Assembly: GCF_031877795.1 (NCBI RefSeq)
Contig: NC_133954.1
Span: 9,577,466-9,641,465 of the forward strand
Direction of reading: 5' to 3'
DNA length: 64,000 nucleotides
Origin: Strix aluco
Taxonomy: Eukaryota > Chordata > Aves > Strigiformes > Strigidae
In this document: positions 48,801 to 59,900 of the stretch, piece by piece
Position numbering within the stretch: the first letter of the stretch is position 1
How the letters are laid out: every line of letters starts with the position of its first letter
Program-made: the position numbers and the translations under genes
Notes under the pieces: generated by a model
Told to the model about the DNA's origin: nothing
Database searches by the model: none
Seen by the model: the letters and a program-made list of their open reading frames with translations, nothing else

Positions 48801-50954
48801 AGGTGCTGTCTCCATTCTGCCTATTTTAATCCCTTCTGAACTTCATCATATGATGTGTCACACTTAGTGCCTGTTGGGCCGCAAGGTAATTATGCGACAG
48901 GAAGATAAATACTCTTTAAAGGTTAATTTAAAGTGTAGATGGACATCTGTGGAGGGAGCTGTAAGGACGAGGTGTGAGCAGTAACAATACAGTACCCTCT
49001 AGAGGGCTCTGGCGTAAGCGCAGCTGATTACTTTGAAATAATCCACGTACCACTTACTATGAACACCGTATCTCTTTCTAGGTGGTGTGTGCAGTCTGTG
49101 TATCCGAAAGAAAGGAATAGAAATCAGCATTACTAGAACCTCATTCTTCCTGTTGTGTGTCCCTGGAAATATTTGCGTAGCACAAAGTCTGGTTAGCACG
49201 TCTGCAAAGCCTAGTTCATGCAAGCACAGGACAAACACAGATTTTGGGTTAGTGTAAGTCAAGTATTTCTACTTCCCTGAGTGGTTTCCAAGTGTTGAGA
49301 AAGTTTGTGTGGCAATGTGACCTGTATTTCTGGAAATTAATTTTGCATCTATACTCTCGATCCACACCTGTGTGCGTTGGCCTGTTTCACCCTCACCCCA
49401 TTGTGCCAGCCCCTCTTCCACCCCCCCATTTTTTTGACTTTTATTCACCACTAGAGCCACCCCTGAGCACACAGCCCCGCCTCAGCAGCTCAGCCCGGAG
49501 TTCACTGCAGGTGAAATACACCCTTCACCGTGCGGCCTCAGGCTCACTCTGGCCCCTCGTTTGCCAAATGACGCTCCGCTGGCCTGCGGAGCCTGGACCG
49601 CTGTGTGCGTTTTGTTAAAGCTTGGCTTTGGCACAGACATCCTGTCTTGCCAGGGTTACGACAGAGCCTCCTGCAGACAGCTCTGCCTGCGGGGAGCTGC
49701 AGAGCCTGGCGTGCCGGGCGGGCACTAGGATTTCACGTTCCTGTCCAGGTTTTGCACTGCTGGGTGTATGAGGAGCGGCACAGCCTCTGGCTGTGGTGCC
49801 TCGGTGGGAGCTGCACAACGGGCTCAGCCTGTCAAGGGGCTCTGAGGAGTTCCGATGCAAACTTCTCATTCAGATGAAGAACGCTGTGGTTTGCCACACG
49901 CCATGTCCCCTCCACTCCAACATATCATGCGGAAATTCCTGAGATTCCTCAAGCGAGCACAAGAGACTGCTTTGAAAGGCCTAGGACAATGCATCTCATT
50001 TCCTTTGATCTCTGAATTTGTTAGTCTCCAGAAGGCAAAGTTATTTTTGTCAATAAGTCTCTGGAAATGGGTTTAATCCATGGGGGTGGGCTGCAGTGAA
50101 ACAAGCTACTGTTTATTTTCCTGAACAGAGTTGTTCCAATCACCGGAGAAAGCTATACTGTAATTTCTTTGAAATAATGATGCTAAAAAAGCATATAAAA
50201 AAGCAGGACAGAAGCAAATGCAGCTGCCAAAAGCCAGCTAATAACCAGAGGGCTTTCTGATTATTTGCTTGTTGAGTTGCTCCAAGCTCTCACAGCAGCC
50301 AAGCAATCAAATTTTTTGCAAACTGTAGTCAGGAAGGTTTTTAAGTAACAGTTGGATGTGGCTGAAAGAGTTGATGTTCATTTTCTTTGCAGTACAGAAC
50401 TTCCTATATCCAAAAATAAACATTCCAGGTACTCTCACATGTACTTCCTTTGTCACAGGTGGAAGGTGACTGTTGCTGCTAGTATTAATATTTTATGGAG
50501 AACTTTGTAAAGATCCTGTAAATTATATTTCCTTTTAACCTCTTTTTCTTACCTGTTCAAAACCAGATCCCCAGTTTGTGCATTTCCAGTTTAAACCGAT
50601 GAGTGTCAGTCAAGTTTCTGTGAATCACAAATTGAAACATTCCTTTAATTTTACAGTCGTGGTTCTGTAACCATTTGTGGTTCTTTGTGTCCGGCCTGGG
50701 TGGGCGCTTATTTAATGCCAACTTTATTCAAACGCATGTAGTGCTGAGATTCTGCAGTCTGTTCTGGGCTGATTATGATCTGCCCTATTGTGCTTTAACT
50801 CTAAAGTTCGTTATCAACTACTGTAACGTATCATCAACTCTTCTACCTGGAGGCGTGTGTGGGCATGGCTTTGTATTTTCTTTAAGTGTTTACACCTATG
50901 GAATGAAAGAAAACCTCCACACAGGATTCTGGTTGCATCAGACAGAAATGAAGT
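45831..50954. other. Intergenic, KRT9-like 2 to KRT9-like 3
   Basis: 5.1 kb. Locally GC-richer around 47080-47750 and 49370-49900, but without a supported gene. No keratin remnant or named transposon seen. Confidence 0.55.
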
Positions 50955-50960
50955 TTTATT
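50955..50960 (-). terminator. Poly(A) signal of KRT9-like 3
   Basis: AATAAA on the minus strand (GCTAATAAAACTT), about 270 nt after the proposed stop. The context resembles the ends of KRT9-like 1 and 2. Confidence 0.75.
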
Positions 50961-51225
50961 AGCGACGTTTTGATACAGAACAACCCAAGTAACCAACAGG
51001 TTGAATCTGTAAAGCAAGTAGCTGGAGTGCTGGTGATTGAAGCACAAAGCATCCGGGCAGAAGCGCGTAGCGTGCATGCGGGCGGCCCAGCCGAGCAGCT
51101 CTGACGGGCCTTTCTGGACAGATGTTAAGAGCATCTGACTTTCCTCAGGAGCATGGGGAATGTAGAGGATTTGGGCCAATTTCTGTTTGAAAGGTCTTGC
51201 ACTGTAGGATCGTCGATGTATATTC

Positions 51226-52085
51226 TTAGTCAAAAGATTTTCTTCCGTACCCTGTTTAGAAATAAAGCAGGCATTAATTCCTTCAGTACCGGTGCTGAAT
51301 CTCTGAGGCACCAGTATCTACCAGACAGAAAAGAAGCTTGATTACGCAATAGGTGACCATAAGCATTCCACAGGCGTGGTACAAAAGCAGCGTATTTGTG
51401 AGGTTCTGCAAAGAATGAGAGGGATGAAGAAAAACAGCTGGAGTTTTAACCCATGATTAGCTGTTGTCACCCGCAAATTCAATAGACACTGAGTGTGGGT
51501 TTCTTAAGCAGAGTTGATCCTCTGCACACAAATAGGGAAGAATTATTAATAAAAGTAAATACAACACTTCCCAGAAATTTCAGTTTATCCTCGGTCTTGT
51601 TTACCTCCGGAAGAGTATGTTGATAGAGTATAAATGAGTAAGGATGGGACTGAGAGAACAGTGTGCCTGTACAACAGTTCTCACCTTGGCTTTCACCACC
51701 ACTCCTGCAGGACTGAGACTGGGAAGATGAAGAGTAGGAGTGGGAACTGCTGACACCCCCTGAGATCCTTCCTCCTCCTCCTCCTCCTCCAATACTACCG
51801 CTGCTTCCCCCTCCTATTCCTCCACTTCCTCCTCCCATTCCTCCTCCACCACTTCCTCCTCCCATTCCTCCTCCGCAACTTCCTCCTCCTATTCCTCCTC
51901 CCATTCCGCTGCCAGAGGAAATGCCACCACCACCATATCCACCACTCATGCTGCCACCTCCTCCTCCTCCTCTTCCTCCCCCAGAAGAATAGCCACCACC
52001 TCCTATTCTACCACCTCCCATGCCTCCTCCCATGCCTCCTCCCATGCCTCCTCCCATGCCTCCTCCCATGCCTCCTGCTGGGATT
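51226..52085 (-). CDS. KRT9-like 3 tail exons 7 and 8
   Basis: Exon 7 is 51685-52085 (401 nt; acceptor CTTTACAG, donor GTGAGA) and encodes the glycine-rich tail. Exon 8 is 51226-51251 (acceptor TTTCTAAACAG) and encodes GYGRKSFD then TAA. The phase fits and the total is a multiple of three. Exon 8 is short, and its peptide differs from the GQSRVC ends of the two sister genes, so its confidence is lower than for exon 7. Confidence 0.7.
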
Positions 52086-55000
52086 CTGTAAAGAGAAAGA
52101 AAGGAGAAAAAAAAGTTAATCAAATGCATTTTTGACGTCAGAAGGAAATCTATCTACAGATACTGCACGGAAGCTTGCACTCCTCGTGTCTGTCCTTCTC
52201 CTTTTAGAACCTAGCACAGATCAGCAAGACCACTGATGTGTGCCAAAAATCAACCTCTCTCAATTTCAGCTTGAATGCAAGAGATTTTGCTTTACCCACA
52301 TTCTGCTCAGATATTTCTTGCAAGCTTTAGCATTGCTGCTTTATCGGTGTGTGCCGTCACTGCGCTCCAAATTGGAAAGGCAAAAAACGAAGCTTTAGCT
52401 CTTCTTTCCGGCGCCACTTACAAGCAGAAGCAGGCTCACTGCATAACAGAAACCCAAATAGCTTGAACTGTCAGAGAACTGCACACTGAGACTTTTACGA
52501 AGGTTTGGAAAAACTATGGTCATTTTTCTGCTTGCAGTCTTTTCCAAGGTGACCTCTGTCTGTTCAGCTCCTGACCTTTTCTGGAGCCAGGGCAAAGGTA
52601 AGGCTCTGTACGGGGGTTTCCCTGTCCAGCCCCAAATCGGTAGCTCAGAATTTCTGCATTAATTTTTGTTCACATGATTTGTATTCTGAACAGGTTTGCC
52701 AAGAAATGTATAGTGCCTCAAACCGAGGAGGCGACTGGTCAAGAGAGCCGAATTAGCCTCATTTCAGTACAAAATCTATTTTGCAAATCTAGACTGTTGA
52801 TTTCCTGTCTTTGTGACTAAGCTGGCAAGCCTGGCTTTACACGGTGCTGTGTTCCTTTGTCAGGTTACATACACAAGGTCTTGCTGCCCTTCCTCAAGCA
52901 GTGCCCGGTACTGCGCAATCTCCTGCTCCAGGCGGGTCTTGATGCCCAGGAGCATCTTGTACTCTTCGTTCTGACTCTCCATCTCACAGCGGATGCTGGC
53001 CAGCTCCTCCTCCAAGGGGCCGATCATACCCTGGATCTGCTGCAGCTGCATGTTATAGCGACGTTCCGTGTCTTCCAAGTTGGATTGCAAAGAGTCTACC
53101 TGCAAATGGAAAACAAAAAATACTGTTTATGGGAATGTGGCAAGTTTAACTCATTTTTTGTGGAAAAAAATGAGATCTTCACAAGCCAGAAAAAAGTGTA
53201 TCTTTGAAGATAAGTAATCCAGTATCCCATTCTCTACAGATGGAGCACTTTCTAGGTAGAACCATGCTTTCATTCCCGTGACACATACAGCCTGTCCCAG
53301 GTGAAGCAGGAGCAGATGCCTTTACCTACCATGCTGATTTGCGACTGCAGCTCGATTTCCAGGCTTTGATATTCACGTCTCAGCTCAGAGATCTGTTGGT
53401 TGCTTGATTGTATCTCCTGGCCACTTGAGTGGACTTGTTGATTAACTTCTTCCATCTAAAAAATTTACATACAAAATTGAGGCATTTTTGATAATAAGAA
53501 AACATTGTGGGGTTATCATGAAAGCAATTAATAAGAATGAAGAAAGATGTAATGCAGACTGACTGTGTAGATCTCCCACATGCCACTGCTAACTCACTCT
53601 GTGTAACCCACCTTGCTACAGGACCACAGAGATTCTATGTGCTTCACCACGTAACCTTAATACTCCAGCACTGACCTGTTAGAGTAAACTGCTTAAAGTC
53701 CTTTAAAGTGAATGTCCCTTAAATAATACATGGTAAATTGCCTTTCCTCTGCTGGATGTAAAGAGGTCCAGTTGTTTGTGAAAGATTTAGTAACTGAAAC
53801 CCCCCTGTGCTTTACCTTGGTTTCATACCAGCTTTCCACCTCTCTCCGGTTGTTCTCAATAAGCCGTTCATATTCACAACGCATCTCATTTAATTTTTCC
53901 ATCAAATTAATGCCAGGAGTAGCATTGACCTCCACATTGACATCACCACCAGATTGTGTTTGCAGTCCTTTCATTTCCTGGAAAAAAACCCAACAAACCC
54001 CACCAGGTTCTCAAAGGCTGAAAGTAAGGAGAAATGTCATAGTTTCAAATAAAGGAAAAGAAAGGGACACAAATCCTCAGACAGCCGTATCGCTCCTGCA
54101 AAGGGAACCTCATCTGCCCTTGTCATCGAAGGGAACAATTCTGCCAGTCTCCAGGCAGACTTTACAGAGAACAGCAGCAGCACATACACCTTGACCCTGG
54201 CATTTTCTCCTCAGGGTCATATGGAATTCTATGCAGGGTGCTCTTTGTGAAAATCCTTTTATGTATTTTTGTTCTCAGTGGGAAATATCATTGCAGATAG
54301 TATAAATATTTTCTTTTGACTCCTCCATACATTCTATCCAATTTTCTTTCCATGACTTCAGCAACAAAATTGTACTTTGTACTGAAAGCCATTCATCTCC
54401 CTGGTCTCATTTTGCCACATGTTGACCTGGGTGTCTTATTACATCGGTTGTGGGCAGCTATGGATGCTGCATACTCCTGAAAATCAAAGCCAGATCATGT
54501 CAAGTTGGATGATCAAAGCCAGTGGCCCAAAGCTGGTTACTGCTAGTGGAAGAAATCCACAGGAAATTCTCTGAGCGTTGAGCTTTCGTTAGTTATTATT
54601 TTAAAGTGTGGAGAAACTTACCTCTTCGTGGTTCTTCCTGAGATAGATCAGTTCCTCTTTTAGGGATTCAAACTGTGTCTCCAAGTCAGATCTGGCCAGA
54701 GTCAGCTGATCCAAAAGTGGACGTAATCCATTAATATCACTTGCCACGCTCTGGTGCAGAGTGTATTCAGTTTCATACCTAAACAACAGACAAGAAAAAT
54801 GGTAACAGTGCTGCCAGACCTCTTTGTTATCTTGATTATCAACAGTTCCCATCAGTACGTCTTTCAACTTTAATCCCATTGCTCAGTTCTTAAAAGAAGG
54901 GACCTAATTTAATTCTCTTTCCATCTCCAGTAGGTTTGTTTGATTTCAGTACAATTTCCCTCTCTGAGATTTATATGACGAGGGTTATGCTTATAAATCT

Positions 55001-56827
55001 ACATGCAGGCATGGAGAAACTTCAAATGTAGTCCTTTAAAGGGCACTCTTGAGTAACTTGTCTGGAGAAAAATAACGAAAAACTAAAAAAATCCTTCTCG
55101 GAATGCTTTTCCCAACAATTATATTCTGTCATTGGAGCCAAGAGGCTACAGCATCTACAGAGATTAACTGACAATCTGAACTCGTGGGGGTAACGGGAGG
55201 CAAGGTGAAATGAGGCAGGAAGGGAAAGACTCACTTCAGTCTGAAGTCATCCACAGTCATTCTGGTGTTGTCAATGTCGAGAAGGATCTTGTTAAGGTCC
55301 ACATTTGCACCAACAATCTGAGAGGGAGAGGGCAGATGTTATTCAGTCATCATCGTTTCAGACTGACAAACAGATAGAGGGAAGAAATACCTGTGCAGAA
55401 ACACATTTCAGAGGCTCTTTACGGGAATGTCGAGCCTGACCAGTGCTGCAGAACCATACTGAGAGAGAAGAATTTATTTCTTCCACTTAAAAGAAAGTGC
55501 CTTTGCTGTCAGTTTTGGTTTACAAATATCCATTAAAAATACATTGTTGGAAAGAATAACTAAATAAACTCATATTCAAAAAACAGTGGGAAAACATAGC
55601 TACCATTGCGTTTGGCAACAACCATATCCATGTAGGAGATATGGGACTAGTGACTGGCTGAGGGCTAGAGTTAGACCAAATGCACATGTTGTCTCGTCCT
55701 GTATATTCACAAAAAGATACAATTGATGTGGCCACTAGTAGCACAACATAAGCAAGCAATGATTTTATCTCCCCTTCGAGAGAGGGAGGGACAAACAAGC
55801 AGGAGCCCAGCGTTGAAGGGAGCCCTGGGCAGGGCCCGTAATGGGGGCACCCGTGGTGATCTGCCCCTGCACCAAACCACGCTGCCCGCCCCAGAGACAG
55901 GTGTGCCAGAGTGCGCGTGCCACCCCCGGCAGAGAAAAGCCGCTAGTCAGGCTTTGGCACCACACCGGGCTGCTCCCTGGCTAAAGCAGAGGAGGGAAGA
56001 TACTCCCCAAAGAGGGATACTGTGCTGCAGGGGGCAAGTGCCGTTCTAATGAGAATCTGTCCAAAGTTAGTCGAATTACATCCTACCTGGTTCTGCAGTT
56101 CTTCAATTGTTCTGTAATATTGGCTGTAGTCCCTGGTAGAAGTGGGACCTTGATTTTTATACCACTCCCGGATCAGGTGTTCAAGTTGAGTATTTTCGTC
56201 CTCCAAGCGTCGCACTTTATCCAGGTAGGAAGCCAGGCGATCGTTAAGGTTCTGCATGGTCAACTTCTCATTTGTGGAGAGCAAGCCGGAGTCTTCGCCA
56301 AACCCCATTCCACCAAAACCACCTCCACCATAGCCACCACCACCACCACCATAGCCACCACCACCAAAGCCACCACTGCCCCCGAAGCCACTAAATCCAC
56401 CTCCACTATATCCACCACCACCAAAACTGCCTCCACCAAGGCCAGCTCCATAACCACCCCCCATTCCCCCAAACCCACCCCCACCTGAGCCGTAGCCTCC
56501 TCCCATGCTCCCACAGCCCATTCCTCCTCCGTAACTGCCACCACTCATTCTCCCACCATAGCTACTGCGGCTAATCCTTCCACAGCTGCCGCTGCTAAAG
56601 CCCCCTCCATAGCTGCTCCTGGAAGCTCCTCCACCAAAGCTTCTCCCGGAAAAGCCTCCACTTCCTCCAGAAGAGGTGTATTTTCTAGAGGACATTGAGG
56701 AGTATCCACCAGACTTACGCACTCCACAGCTGCCACCCCCTCCACCCCCTCCGCCACCACCACCGCTACCACCACCTCCACTGCTAATTCTGGTGGTACT
56801 GGAGGAAGACTTAGTGCCACAGCTCAT
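51226..56827 (-). CDS. Keratin 9-like 3, glycine-rich type I keratin
   Basis: Exons: 56087-56827, 55235-55317, 54622-54778, 53816-53977, 53330-53455, 52873-53099, 51685-52085 and 51226-51251, giving 640 codons, near the length of human K9. Head: about 186 residues, [10 protein letters not shown] then GGGG, SYGGG and GGFGG loops. Rod: about 187-497. Exon 2 reads [20 protein letters not shown] (human K9 has [17 protein letters not shown]). Later come [27 protein letters not shown] and, at the end, [12 protein letters not shown]. Tail: about 142 residues dominated by GGGM, GGGS and GGIGG repeats, then [13 protein letters not shown], related to the KRT9-like 1 and 2 tails. Glycine loops in head and tail are typical of K9/K10-class keratins of cornifying epidermis, where they are thought to add flexibility. 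The start at 56827 is in CACCATGA context. KRT10-like is an alternative name, but the rod favours K9. Confidence 0.88.
52019..52078. repeat. 12-bp coding minisatellite in KRT9-like 3 tail
   Basis: About five copies of CATGCCTCCTCC (plus strand), encoding Gly-Gly-Gly-Met units. It lies at the start of tail exon 7. Copy number is likely to vary between individuals. Confidence 0.85.
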
Positions 56828-56920
56828 GGTGACAGCAGGGAAGCGTCTGACCACAATCCCAAATTTAGGTGCACAGCCTGATAAGACTCAGGACTGCAAA
56901 TTTTCATCCCCAGCTCTCTC

Positions 56921-56928
56921 TATTTATA
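56921..56928 (-). promoter_or_regulatory. TATA box of KRT9-like 3
   Basis: TATAAATA on the minus strand, about 95 nt upstream of the ATG. The best TATA match in the window. Confidence 0.8.
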
Positions 56929-59900
56929 CTTTTGACAGTGGGTGTCACCATCAGGGTGTTTCCTTCTCCCGGGGCATTTACCAACCTTGTTGTTTGTGCC
57001 AAGAATAATTTGCTGAACAATATTTTTGTGCTGATATCTCAGGCAATCTAGCCCATTGCTGGGTTTATGGTGTTTGTTTAAGACCGAACGTTTCATATCT
57101 TTTGGGTGGCATTCTTTTCATTTAGCTTGTTCTGGAATAGGTAATCTTTTGCCTCGTGCAGCCTGGATCTGCTTTACGATGGAAAGGCCACATTCTACAG
57201 GATCCTGTTGAAGCTAATGCTGAGAGAATGTGTACCTGATGGAACTCTACAGAGAGAATTTTTGTTCTCAGTTCTTCCCTAAAAGAAAGAAGATTAGGCC
57301 CAAATCTCTCTTCTTAGACTATGCATTTATTTGTTCAATTATTAATCTCCTTTCTTTGCTAAGGTTTTTGTAGCTGCTATTGTCAAAGACTGTTGTTCTC
57401 TTTTGCTCTTTCATTTTTTGTGCATTTAAGATCTTCTACACTGCTTATATTCTCCTCACTGTACATGATAGTGCCAGAGTTTTACTAATAGCACTGTGTA
57501 ACTTGTCTGTTTGGATTGTTCAGCCTGTGGATCCCTGTCATCATGTAGAGAACGTGTTTATTTATATGAGAAGCCTATTTCAAGCAGTGCAGTGGGATTC
57601 TTATTTGAAAATCAAAATCCTTCCTTTGTGAGGAACAGCACACTAGATAGCTAAGTCCTAGAAATCAACGAGAAAAAAAGTAATGGATTTTTTTCACCAA
57701 AGAGCTGTTGATCTAAAGTAGGAAGATTAAGAATACTTTAATTGTATTATGAAGTCAATTGTAGCACAATTAGAAGCTGTATTAATGCAGACAATGACCT
57801 ATAAACTACTGTGTGGGAAGACCTTTTATGGTTTAATATAAAACTGCTCATTCTCTCTATTGTTACTGTGTCATACATTACAGGTGATAGAGTCATTATA
57901 TAGACTGCTCTTAATGCAGAGATCCTTGAGACTCTAAATTAGTATCCTGAGAGAAGAGTTGAAAGGCCTTTTACACAAATCAGTTGAAATCAGACTGAGA
58001 CCACAAAAGAAACTCCACGATATTTCAGTCTTGCCCTGATCCCCAGAAGTTTACCCAAGACGGACTTGTAAATGGTTTTCATGCCCAGCCGTTAGATTTG
58101 ATGCTAAAGCAGAGTATCTGAGGACAGAATTGCATGTTTCTGAAAAATCGGTGAGAAGGGTCAGAGTTTGGGGAGCAGTGCTGGCTGACGCTCTGATTCC
58201 AGATGACTGTCATCTCTAAAACACACTCGTGTTACGATGTTTCATCTTTGTCCTGGGTGAAAGCTGAATATTCTGGTTCAAATGCAGAATCTCATTTCCT
58301 CAGCATCCGCTCAGCTCTGTTCTTACACTGCAAGCTTTTACGAGAAACTCACCTCTTGCTTTTTAATACAGTAGAGACCTCGTTCATGCAAACAGCCAGT
58401 CCCTACCGCTTAGTCGCAAACAACAGCACAACCATCGGCGTTTGTGGTCCTGCTGGAGCTGGAGCCCAAGCTGTTACAGGTTGCTTGGAAGAAAGTGCAC
58501 GTTTTTCCAGTGACAGTTTTGTTCTGTGTTACTGAAATGTCTTCCTCACCTTTCTTCCTCTCTGGTTACTCATCCTCTAATGACCATAAGGTATTTATGA
58601 AGTGTAGCAATCTTGCCCTAAACCTCAGGTGCAGGGGACGAAGAAGGGCGCACCTGAGGAACTGTCCTTGACGCTGCTCCTCAGCATCCTCCAACAACGT
58701 CGTGCAGCCGGCGAGGCAGGGCAGCCCTCGCTTGCCAAGGGCCACCTTGATTTGGAACTTGATTGTACGTTGCTGCTGGTTTTTACGCTCTGCTGTCGGT
58801 TTCCATGTGCATGATTCTCTTACAAACTGTACTTCTGCCCCTTAACTTCTGGTCTTTTTTATGTTAAATTAAGGATTATTTAACATTTTCTGACTGAATC
58901 CATTGTCCTGTCCTTTGCACTGTGCTTTTGCCAACATTGCTTTATTGCTACTTATGCAATCTCTTTCAAAAGCTCTCTGATTTTATCTTGCTATTTGATA
59001 TACTCAATGGCTTAAAGATGATGAAAGATTTAAAGTGGCTTGATGATGTGATAATTTCTCCTTGTTTCACAGCTGGAGGATGGTAATGTCACCTCAGCAG
59101 CATAAACACCGTTTCTGGGCTTCTGCATGTTCTGTTACTGGTGCTGAAAGATGTAGTTTACTATATCCAAAATGGTTTTTCTTTGTAGTGTTGTTTTGCC
59201 TTTGTGTTTGGGTAATGTCGTTTTGGTCAAGGGGGGCCCTTTTTCACAAATTCCGCTACGGTAAGTAAAATGGATTATCATGTTCAAATCTCCATCAATG
59301 ATTCCGGTGATATTCCCTATAGATGCTTTTCATAGACAAGCTAGAACAATCTGTGGGTTTGTTAAGTGACAGTGAGCAAAAAATTCTCTGGAATTATTAA
59401 AACACGAGTTAAAAACATTTGCCAAAAGAGTCTCTTAATCTGAGAACCTGCATTGTTTCCTGTTTTATTTATTGGTTGTCTTTTGCTATATGCACTTGTT
59501 CACAGCAGCAACTTTTCCATACTGGAAGGTTCCTCTGACAAGGGCATATCTTATTGTATGCTTGGAAAATATTAAAAAAAGCGATGAAAGAAGAGTCAAG
59601 CCATTGAGGCTGGAGAACTTTAGATTACCCCAATATTTCAGTTTAGTTCTATATTATTACCAGTCTGTATACAAAGGAGGACACAAATAAAAGATTTTGC
59701 CTTTAGATCTTTGGTAGCTTTTAAGTCACATCCTCATAAAATGTTCCTTTTTGTCTTTAGTGTTGCTATTATTTCATTTTTGTTGCTAGCTCAATCTTAG
59801 TGCTTTTTATAGAAATCCTGCTGGCTGTTAGGGTATGCTGTGTTCTTAAGAGCTGAAAATTTTCCTTGTGGTATTTTGTTTCACAGTCACTCTGTTCTCA

